From contig CM051034.1 of NCBI GenBank assembly GCA_027627225.1, forward strand, positions 9,524,058-9,588,057: a stretch of DNA of 64,000 nt, written 5' to 3'. The notes below the pieces were generated by a model, which saw only the letters and a program-made list of their open reading frames with translations, did not search any database and was not told where the DNA came from. Both the position numbers and the translations under genes were made by a program. The stretch is from Congeria kusceri (taxonomy: Eukaryota; Mollusca; Bivalvia; Myida; Dreissenidae). Positions 37,701 through 49,700 of the stretch are shown piece by piece (positions within the stretch are counted from its first letter, which is position 1; every line of letters begins with the position of its first letter).

Positions 37701-40700
37701 ACATGTCTGGCCAGTGAACCAAAGCACCAGCACCTGCATGCAAGCGTACTAACAGACGTTACATGTACTAATTTACAGCACGGCCCTACTCGTTGAATGA
37801 AACATTAAAATTGGAATGCAGTCCCAGCACCACGAATAGGACGGTCGAGCCGAAGCTCCCTACCCGCGGTGTGAGAGAGCAGCCCCTGTAATTACTGTTA
37901 TTTCAATATAATTGTTTTTATGACATTTTAATATATTACGGTGCTTGTTGTTCACCTGCCGCCAGAATCTTACGCCACTTTCAGCGACAGATTTAGAAAA
38001 GGAATTAAAGAAATGGCGCTTCATTGAGCGTTACAATAACTATGGCTACAACATCCCTAACGACGCTTCGCGCAGACACTTCCGTACACTGTTCGCACAA
38101 ATACATTAACCCGAAACTGGAAACGACAACGGAAGCCCTTCAACCGGTATTGAGTTGGCCCATGAGTCCCGTGCAGCTTGCCTCGGTGCTTGGCCGTGTA
38201 GCTAGCGTGTTGTGTTGCCGTTATTGCCCAGAGATTATAAATTGTCCGGTACACTGGTCCTAAAAGTATAAAATGCTCTACGGCAGCATCTTTAGCCACA
38301 ACATATGTCTACATTATGTTTATAGTTATGAAACTTAATGACTGTGACAAACGTGTTACATCGTTTCTATATGGTTAGCATGTTGGGTGTGGAGGGTGGG
38401 GAATTTGTTTATTGTCTGAACACGAGGTCCTTCTTGGTCAATGGCCGACGATAAAAGAACGTTCTCGGCACTCGCGTGGTCCACGGTCACGTGGTGTTTA
38501 ATGTTATCTGAGGTGTTCCGAGTATGTTAGCAACTGTATTGTTTATAGGTAACGAGGAAGTATTTCCAAGAAAACGCGGACCCGGACGATTTATTCGCCG
38601 TAATAAATGAAATTATTATCATTCGAAAATAATTTGTATTATTAAACTATTTAATTCAGGTGAGTAACAAATTGCTACATTTGTATTTTGTTGTTCATTT
38701 TATTGCAAAACCTTAACATCGCGAATCAAGATACATCGAGGATATGTATTATATTTCTTTACTTAATAAACAGACGCATATGGTGTTGATATTGCTCAAA
38801 TAACACTTTCATAATGATGCTAATTTAAAGTGTTACTTAGTGCTAAACTGTTTCTTTATGGAATTTTAAAGTTGGGAAATTTTCCATATTTAAGGATAAG
38901 GATAAAATTTAACTTAAGATGCTTCGTGAATACAGCCCCTGGTGGCATGGCCAAAAAATGTAGTCTGTAGTAAATTTTATAATTTTAATGCTTTTTATTA
39001 CCACCACTTTCAAGAAAAGTGATTTTTCTTTGAGCAGTTTTAGTATGTTTCTTGGATTATATGTAGCAGTTCTATTTCATGATCTGTAGAAGTCCTGAAA
39101 AAAGAGTCGGCATGAAAAAAATAGGATTGAAGGGGCAATAGAAACATAACAATTTTGTATAGGCCTTAGTAGGTGATACATATATATTATAATAGACATG
39201 TTTCCTTCACAGCATGCAGCAAGGAAAGATGTTCTTCTTCATTGGGATCATTATGGCCTCTGTGCAAGGTAAGATATTGCCAATATAATCATTGTGTTGT
39301 TTTACCATTGTTTTAGTGTGTTGTTTTCACAAACTTTCTTTCCATCAAAATTATGTTTTTCTCAACCTAAGCACAACTGATCATGTTATGGTAATGCGGT
39401 GAAGTTTGTTTGTGCACTTTTAGTCGACTCTTTACATATTTTATTGAATTAAACTTTTTACACTTATGTGGTCATGTCTTTGGTATTCTGCTGTCAGTGT
39501 TGTGAAAGAATGTTTTGAAGTACAGCCTTTTGCAAATTTTCTATGGCAAGATCTGCATAAAATACGCACTTTCCATATACAGTGAATTTATGTTTAGAAG
39601 AGACTACCTTAAAACAGAAAATACCATAAAGCAGAAAGTGTCATCCCGGATCAGCCTGTGCGGACTTCACAGGTTGATACTATACGCACATGCATTAAGC
39701 CCAGTTTATGTTTCAGGTGGCTATGTGCGCCGTGTGTCGGCAGGCAAGGAGATCAAGATCGCCTTGCAGGGAATTCTGCTGCTCATTCCTGCCTTCATCA
39801 TGATGGCCTTCGCTCACACTGCTCTCTGGATATACATGGCACTCGCTCTGTTCTCATTTGGTAAGTAGGGCTGTGGGAATTTGTGTATTTATTTGCTTTG
39901 ATTGCTAAATGGAAATATAACATACAACACCTGACTAATAGTACTGTATTGTCTTGTAAATATTTTATAGTGGATAGTTTATTGCATTAAGCACAGAAAA
40001 GACAGATAGTTGAACTTAATATATATTTGTATATCATCTCAACACATACAGTTTTCAATAAAGTACTGTCATTAAGAAATGACAAAAAAGTAAATTTTAG
40101 ACAAAGTAGAGAAAAGAGAAATGTAAAATTTGATAAATATATACATGTTTACATACATGTATCAACAAACACAGGTATTTTATAAATCAGTGTAACTGTT
40201 TTGATTAACCTAGAAAGAATTTTTGGACTAAAACTTATGCCAGCATTGAACTTAATATTTTGACAAGTAAAGTTTTAAGTCATATTTAGTATAATTTAAT
40301 TAATAACTTAACAATTTACTTCAATATCATTAGTTTTTATGTATGAATTCTTTCACATAGTTTTTAATAAAACATGTTGCATATTGCAGCCTCAGCCACT
40401 GTGGTGCCATGTCTGACGACAGTTGTTTCTATGTACGGAGGTAACGACCAGAAGGGGACTATCATGGGCATATTTAGGGCTCTAGGGGCACTTGCCAGGG
40501 CTCTAGGTCCCTTCTTTGCATCAGCAGGTAATGCACTTCACAAATGGATCAATTCTAGGAGGTTGTCTTAAACCAAGTTAAGTTTGAGTCTAGTTAAAGA
40601 CTGAACTAGTTCTCAAAATATTGTCTTAATAGTGACACATTAATAAGTTTAGTTTTTAGCTCACCTAAGCACAAAGTGCTCATGGTGAGCTTTAGTGATC

Positions 40701-43700
40701 CCCCGTTGTCTGTCTTGCGTGCGTGCGTGCGCCGTCAACTTTTCATTTAAACAACATCTCCTTCTAAACCACCGCTTGGCAGATTTTCACCAAACTTCAC
40801 AGGAATGATCCTTGGGTGGACCTCTTTCAAATCTCTCCGGTCCACTGCATATGTAGGTCACCAAAGCTAAAAATAGACATCCTCTAGTAGTCCTCTACAA
40901 AGATTGTTCAAATGATGCCCCTGGGGTCAAAACTGGCCACGCCTCGGGGTCACATGGTTTATATAGACTTGTATAGCAAAATGACTTTAAAAATCATCTC
41001 CTCTGAAACAGCAAGGTCTAGAGGTTTCATATTTGGTATGTAACATTGTATAGTGGTCCTCTACAAAGATTGTTCAAATAATTCCCCTTTGGGTCAAAAC
41101 TTGCCACGCCCTGGGGGTCACATTGTTTATATAGACTGATATATCAAAATGACTTTAAAAATCTTCTCTGAAACTGCAAGGCTCAGAGGTTTCATACTTT
41201 GTATGTAACATTGTATAGTGGTCCTCTACAGAGATTGTTCAAATGATGCCCCTGGGGTCAAAACTGGCCACACCCCGGGGGTCACATGGTTTATATAGAC
41301 TTAAATAGCAAAATGACTTTTAAAATCTTCTCCTTTGAAACCGCAAGGCCCCGAGGTTTCATATTTGGTACGAAACATTGTATAGTGGTCCTCTACAAAG
41401 ATTGTTCAAATAATGCCCCTGGGGTCAAAACTGGCCACGCCCCGGGGGTCACACTGTTTGTATAAACTTATATAGCAAAATGACTTTAAAAATCTTCTCC
41501 TCTGAAACTGCAAGGCCTAGAGGTTTCATATTTGGTATGTAACATTGTATAGTGGTCCTCTACAAAGATTGTTCAAATGATGCCCCTGGGGTCAAAACTT
41601 TCCACACCGCAGTGGTCACATTGTTTATATAGACTTGAATAGCAAAATAACTTTAAAAATCGTCTTCTCTGAAACCGCAAGGCCCAGAGGTTTCATATTT
41701 GGTATGTAACATTGTACAGTGGTACTCTACAAAGAGTGTTCAAATGATGCCCCTGGGGTCAAAATTGGCCACACCCCGGGGTCACATGGTTTATATAGAC
41801 TTAAATAGCAAAATGACTTTAAAAATCTTCTCCTCTTAAACCGCAAAGCCCAGAATTTTTATATTTGGTATTTAACATTGGATAGTGCTTCCCTACAAAG
41901 ATTGTTCAAATAATGCCCCTGGGGTAAAAACTGGCCACACCGAGGAGGTCACATGGTTTATATATACTTAAATAGCAAAATGGCCTTAAAAATCTCCTCT
42001 GAAATCTCATGGCCTAGAGGTTTCATATTTGGAATGTAACATTGTATACCGTAAATACGCAGTCATAATTCAAGAAGTTAAAATTCATTCCAGAAATGTA
42101 TTTCTAATAATAACCATTCCATAAATCGAGTTAGAATGATCATAAAACACCATCTGAAAATTGGCCAGAGTATGCCCTATAAGTAGGTATATAGGTACAG
42201 TCTGCAGTAAATGCCTTAAAGTGTGAAATCACTGCCTTATCCTCTTTGACAGGTCTTGATGTAGACAAAAACCGGTTTCAGCCAGTTTAATTAGCAATAT
42301 GCTATACACGAAAATCATGGGTTTCGTCTGCAGGTTTATTGATTTTTTATTGGTGGCTGATGGTCTAGCTGGGGCCTAAAGTGGGGAAGTCAATTAAAAT
42401 AGAGCAGATAGTTTCATTCACAGTTTGCATCTTATTTAATAATGAAATAGTTATGCATTGTGTCTTAATTGTCGGTAATTAATAGCAAGGGCAAACTGTG
42501 ATAGTTATGAATGGATTATAGTGTGAGGATTAGCAAATATGCAGGTAAGAAATAATATGCATTTGACAAATATTTCAATATAATATGCTAAGATTTTTTG
42601 TGAACTGCCTCATAAGTCAAATGTACTTTATAACTACAATTTTAGAAGCTTAAAATCTCGACTTATGTCAGAGTATTTACGGTAGTGGTCCTCTACAGAG
42701 ATTGTTGAAATGATGCCCCTGGGGTCAAAACTGTGCACACCCCGGGGGTCACATGGTTTATATAGACCTAAATAGCAAAATGACTTTAAAAATCTTCTCC
42801 TCTGAACCTGCAAGGCCCAGAGGTTTCATATTTGGTATGTAACATTGTATAGTGGTCCTCTACAAAGATTGTTCAAATGATGCCACTGGGGTCAAACTGG
42901 GCTACCCTGGGGGTCACATGGTTTATATAGACTTAAATAGCAAAATGACTTTAAAAATCTTCTCCTCTGAAACCATAAGGCCCAGAGGTTTCATATTTGG
43001 TATGTAACATTGTATGGTGGTCCTCTACAATGATTGTTCAAATGATGCCCCTGGGGTCAAAACTGGGCACACCCCGTGGGTCACATGGTTTATATAGACT
43101 TAAAAGTTAAATAGCAAAATGACTTTTAAAATCTTCTCCTCTGAAACTGCTAGGACCAGAGGTTTTGTATTTGGTATGTAACATTATATAGTTGTCCTCT
43201 ACAATGATGTCTCAGGGGTCAAAACTGGCCCTGCCCTGGGGGTCACACTGTTTATATAGACTTAAATAGCAAAATGACTTTAAAATCTCCTCTGAAACCG
43301 GAGTGTTTCATATTTGATATGTAACATTGTATAGTAGTCCTCAACAAAGATTGTTCAAAGTATGCCCCTGGGGTAAAAAGTGGCCATGACCCGGGGGTGA
43401 CACGGTTTATATAGACTTATATGGCAAGTGGGCCTTAAAAATCTTCCTTTTTGAAACTGTAAGGCCCAGAGGTTTGATATTTTGCGTGAAACATTGTGGA
43501 GTGGTCCTCTACAAAGATTGTTCCAATGATGCCCCTGGAAGTCACATGGTTTATATACATTTTAATTAGCAAAATGACTTTAAAAATCTCTGCAACCGCA
43601 AGGCCCAGTGGTTTCATATTTGGTATGTAACATTGAATAGTGGTCCACTACAAATATTTTTCAAATTATGCCCCTAAGGTAGAAAGTGGCCACGCCCTGT

Positions 43701-46700
43701 GGGTCACATGGTTTATATAGACTAAAAAACTTCTGAACCTGCAAGGCCCAGATTTTTATACTCAAGTAAGGGGTTTAGTGCCATTTTGTCCTCTTGTTAT
43801 TAGCCATTATGATGCCTTAAACTCAGGTGAGCGACGTAGGGCCTTCGTGGCCCTCTTGTTTAATGAAATTGCAGGCGCGTAGAAAGCTCAGGAACATTGG
43901 AGTCGCGGAAGGGGTTGGGTGCCGGAGGGGTCCCCCCCCCTCCAGACAAGAAATTTTTTAAAATGTCGATGTTATACATGGCTTTTCATGCATTTTTTTG
44001 CTAATAGTGGTGATACACAGTTTGATAATTTATTTTATCATTTCAAGGTAAGATAAGTTCTTAAATGGAATAGACGAAGGGTTCAGCAAAAGTATTTATC
44101 TCTTACAGCCATGTAACAAGGATGGGTATCAAACCACTGCACATTAAATGGTCTCTGCTCGGGGGTTTTGATGACAAATGATCTTTTAGGTGTTTAAAAA
44201 ATTGTTGTTTCAATGAAGTCTCTTCTAAACATTAATCCACTGTAGGCAGAAAGTGTCGTCCTGGACAGACAGACAATCATTATATGCCCCCCGCATCAAG
44301 ATGCCTGGGGCATAAAAATGCGCGAAGTAAAGACCGCGTGCATTAGCCCATTTCCATTAATGCGCGATATTTATACACCGCTAAATAAACTGATTTTATT
44401 GTACTAGTATATACTTATAAGTATTTAAATAAGCGTTTATATGCTTATTTACAACTATCAACTACAGTCCGTATAAATGCAAGTGAGTATGGAGTAATAG
44501 ATACAGGTAAATTAAACGATTTAAACTGCAGACGATAACAGCGTGTTTTTAAACAGAAAACCATGATTTTCCCCCTATTTAAATAAATGGTTGATCCACT
44601 CATTATCAACACAATTTAAACCGACTATACATGTATTTCATTGTTGATGGGAGAGAACAATATGCACGCAGGACCTGTTGACTCAACACCATTCCTGAAT
44701 TCCTCTAATTCATCAAATCTCAAGTGGCATTTGATGTTTTGTCAGCATGCACTATCAAGAAGTGTACACAATCTTTCGTTAGTGAAGTGTAATTGCCACG
44801 AAATGCATATTTCATTCCAGTTAAACAATTTAAATGTTCTAACTTTATATCTACACAATTTACGCATATCGCTATACAATGTCCATGTAAATGTAACGAT
44901 CTACTTACTCTACGGTGTCGGTAAATCTATTGGGACGATACGGGGATTTTAAATTGCTCGGAATTCCCCCCATTTACATTAGCATGTGTACTAGTATACA
45001 TGTACATATTGTGCGATTTTATTGACCTGGCACTCATGAATATTCCGTGTATTTTCCTAAATCTATTTTAAGGTACTAACCCAGATAGGAGACTTGAACA
45101 TTAAAATGTATTTATTAAATCCTTACTACCGAACTGTTGATACTGTAGTGCAGTTCACTAATGCACTGTAGTGCGTTAGTGAAGTGTAATTGCCACGAAA
45201 TTTGTATTTCATTCAAGTTAAACAATTTAAAGACTAACTTTATATCAACACAATTTTGGTTTGGAACATCTATTTGAAATAATTTTGGCTTTAAGAAAGA
45301 AACAGTAAAATAGCTGCATATTAATTTCAATAAAATAACTCGAGCATTGTATCAGGTAAACCAATTACACATTCTAATGATAGGAAAATTCTTTTTATCA
45401 GTATTTTGGCAAGACCGTTAAAGAAAAGAATGAATGAAAGTTTTCAAGCCTTATTCTTTGCAAAATTCTATTTATTGGTAAAACATTTAATGGTTATTTT
45501 TTTGTTAAATAATGGGTAGTCCTATGTAGGTTCAAAGCATAACTGTTGTAATTACCTCTTGTTTCAATTTGAATTAAAGCAGTTATACGCTGAACTTGAA
45601 AGCTTACGGACACATTGTGTATTAGTTTATTGATCAAGACAGGGTTCGAATTTAGGCTCACATACTCGCAAAATGCGAGTAAGTTTCGGAAATTGCGAGT
45701 TCGTTTTTCACAGGCTCGCAAAATTTTGCGAGTAACGTAAGAAAATGTGTATAACACGGACCCGATTTTTGAAGCAACAGAAGAGAAAAAACAGAACACC
45801 TTGCAGTAATGTTTTGTCAATGCTCGTTGATTTTGTATTCCCCGTTTTTTTTCTCCATATTTGTTGTTGTTGTTTTCACCATTAAAAACACCTAACAATC
45901 CACATTGAATGTATTTAGTCATGTTAATATCCAATATGTTTTCTGTCGAAACACTCTCCATTTTATTAAAACAAATGTATATTTTGTCACCCCCATTTAA
46001 ATGGTATTTAAATCTCCAATTTATCCAATGCATCGAACCAGCAGTGTGATTTTCTGACACCCTGGACATTTCCCTAGAACACTAATTCATTAATGCTCTA
46101 TCGATATTTTGCGAGTTAATTTCTCATTTTGCGAGTAAGCTAAAAAGCCACTCGCAATTTTTAGCAAGTGGCTTTTCGCTAAATTCAAACCCTGCAAGAT
46201 CGCGGCCCCATGTCTATTGCAGCCGCGGCGTGAATCTAATTGCAGCCGCTGGCCTATTTTCTTCACAGCAGTTATATAAAGGAAATGATTTTTCACAATA
46301 TGTAATGATTGTTGACAATATTTTTTTTTGTTCCTCTAAATATGGTGCTGCAGCTGCTACGGCCCCTGCTTCTACTTGCCTGAATTGTGGTTAATTATGC
46401 CCCCCTTCGAAGAAGTGGGGGTATATTGCTCTGCACCTGTCTGTCGGTCGGTCGGATTGTCAGTCGGTCTGTCCGTAGACCATTTCGTTTCCATACGATA
46501 TCTAGAGAACGCTTTGACCTACGATCATTGAAGTTGGTATTTTGGTTACTTTGGAGGAAAGAAAGATGCCTATTGATTTTGAGGTTAACAGGTCAAAGGT
46601 CAAGGTCACAGAGGCTTGTAACATGAAATTCGTTTCCTCACAATATCTAGAGAACGCTTTGACCTACAATCATTTAAGTTGGTGTGCTTTTTACTTGGGA

Positions 46701-49700
46701 GGAAAGGAAGACGCCTATCAATTTTGAGGTCAACAGGTCAAAGGTCATGGTTACAGAGGCTTGTAACATGAAAACTGTTTCCTATGTAGACCATTTCGTT
46801 TCCGCATGATATGTAGAATATGCTTTGACCTACGATCATCCAAGTTGGTATGCTGGTTTCTCGGGAGGAAAGGAAGACGCCTATCAATTTTGAGGTAAAC
46901 AGGTCAAAGGTCAAGGTCACAGGGGCTTGTAACATGAAAACTGTTTTCTCCGTACACCATTTTGTTTCCGCAGGATATCTAGAGAACGCTTTGACCTTTG
47001 ATCATCCAAGTTAGTATGCTGGTTACTCGGGAGGAAAGGAAGAAGCCTATTGATTTTGAGGTCAACCAGTCAGAGGTCAAGGTCACAGGGGCTTGTAACA
47101 TGAAAACCGTTTCCACACAATATCTAGAGAACGCTTTAACCTGGGATCATATAAATTAGTATGCTGGTTAGTCTTGAGGGAAGGAAGACCCCTGTCGATT
47201 TTGAGGTCAAGAGATCAAAGGTCAAGGTCACAGGGGCTTGTAAAAAAAAGACACATTTCCACTTAATAACAGATGAACCATTGGTACATGGTCCTCATAC
47301 AATATAAGTAAAATGGTCAGTTTGAGTAGATGACCTATTACATAGCGATAATTACTGAATACTTGTGTTGAGTCGTCAAATTTGATAGGAAGAATGCTCT
47401 TGCAGAGACGACAACTCCTATCAAGGTAATGGTTAACATGTCTCAGCTTAGATTTTTTTTAAACAGTACACTTCTGTGTTGAACAAAGGCTGCAAGTCGG
47501 GGCGCATACATGTTTTACAAAACTCTCTTGTTTAAGGATTGAAAATGAGGTGTATTAACATTCAAAAATGGTGGCCTTTAGCCAAAATATTTGGGAACAC
47601 AGAGACATAATGGATACTTTTTAAAGTTTTAGTACAGGTGTATGCTAATGGGATTAATATAATATCAGAGTTTTGTTTTTGGATTCTCTGTTTTTACATG
47701 TATATCTCCTAATTACATATAATTACATATATTATGTACTCTATAAGCCATGTGCATAAGTTGAACAGCAATAAAACATTTAGTTATTAATGTCTTAAAC
47801 TCATGTCTTTGTTTTATTTCTTATAAGATTTTATATACCTTGTTTTACTGAGCACTCAAATTGTAGCTTGTTTTACTGAGCACTCAAACTGTAGCTTGTT
47901 TTACTGAGCACTCAAATTGTAGCTTGTTTTACTGAACACTCAAACTGTAGCTTGTTTTACTGAGCACTCAAATTGTAGCTTGTTTTACTGAGCACTCAAA
48001 CTGTAGCTTGTTTTACTGAGCACTCAAACTGTAGCTTGTTATACTGGGCACTCAAACTGTAGCTTGTTTTATGGAGCACTCAAACTGTAGCTTGTTTTAC
48101 TGAGCACTCAAATTGTAGCTTGTTTTACTGAGCACTCAAATTGTAGTTTGTTTTACTGAGCACTCAAATTGTAGCTTGTTTTACTGAGCACTCAAATTGT
48201 AGCTTGTTTTACTGAGCACTCAAATTGTAGCTTGTTTTACTGAACACTCAAATTGTAGCTTGTTTTACTGAGCACTCAAATTGTAGCTTGTTTTAATGAG
48301 CACTCAAATTGTAGCTTGTTTTAATGAGCACTCAAACTGTAGCTTGTGTAGAGAATTATTATTAAGTTTGTGGAATTTTTTATATGTGTACATTTGTTTT
48401 AATTTTGCTGTGATGATATGCGTTGATCATCCATCTCCTGTAATTCTAAATAGAATGGCTATGTACATGTATATTATGTAAAAATATTGTATGAATGTAC
48501 ATGGATGAGACCCAAATAAACATATATATTTGATAAGATCATTAATTTTAAACCATCACTGTATGACTTTTGAGTCAAAGTGTGTCACAAATATTACATC
48601 ACACACCAATATGTTAAATATGTCGTGTATTGTTCAATGTTTGTGGTTTTAATTGTTTATTGAAACTGCAATCTGTATTAGGTATGTCAGAATTGTATTT
48701 CATTTGACCACTGAGCGGGAAGATATTTATTTCCACAAGAATCATTCTTGTTTGAACAGGTTTGTCTGCATAGGGACAAACTCACTGAATATGATCGTCA
48801 AGTTATGTTCAATCCATGCCTAAAGTATTCCAGAAGGTATTCTTATACAACTAGTTTATATTCTGAATTCATTATACATGTTTACCTAAAATCATGTCCA
48901 ATATGTACCTAAAATCATAGTCAATATGCCCCTAAAATCATGTTCAATATGCAACTAAAATCATAGTCAATATGCATGTAAAGTCATGGTCAATATGCAC
49001 CTAAAATCACAGTAAAATAGACACCTAAAATTATGGTCAATATGCACATAAAATCATGGTCAATATGCTAATAAAATCGTGGTCAATATGCACCTAAAAT
49101 TATTATCAATATGCACCTAAAATCATGGTCAGTATGCTCCTAAAATTATGTTCAATATGCACCTATAATTATAGTCAATGTGTATGTAAAGTCACGGTCA
49201 ATATGCGCCTAAAATCATGGTAAATATGCACCTAAAATCATAGTTAATATGCACCTGAAATCATGGTCAATATGCACCTCAAATCATACTCAATATGCAC
49301 CTAAAATCATAGTCAATATGTATGTAAAGTCACGGTCAATATGCATCTAAAATCATAGTCAATATGCACCTAAAATCATGTTTAATATGCACCTAAAATC
49401 ATGGTCAATATGCACATAAAATTATTATGAATATGTACATAAAATCACGGTCAATATGCTCCTAAAATTATAGTGAAAATGTACCTCAAATCATGGTCAA
49501 TATGCACCTAAAATATTAGCGAATATGTACCTAAAATCTTGGTCAGTATGCACCTAAAATTATAGCAAATATGTATGTAAAGTCACATTCAATATGCACC
49601 TAAAATTATAGCAAATGTGTACCTTAAATCATGGTCAGTATGCACTTATAATCATGTTCAATATGTACCTAAAGTCGTGGTCAATATGCATCTAAAATCA

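Noticed and set aside
45494..46069. A 191-codon minus-strand frame
   Set aside because: It crosses the border of the hAT-like MITE and has no known motif.
47842..48350. CRISPR-like regular repeats
   Set aside because: There are no unique spacers between units and the DNA is clearly from an animal; this is a minisatellite.
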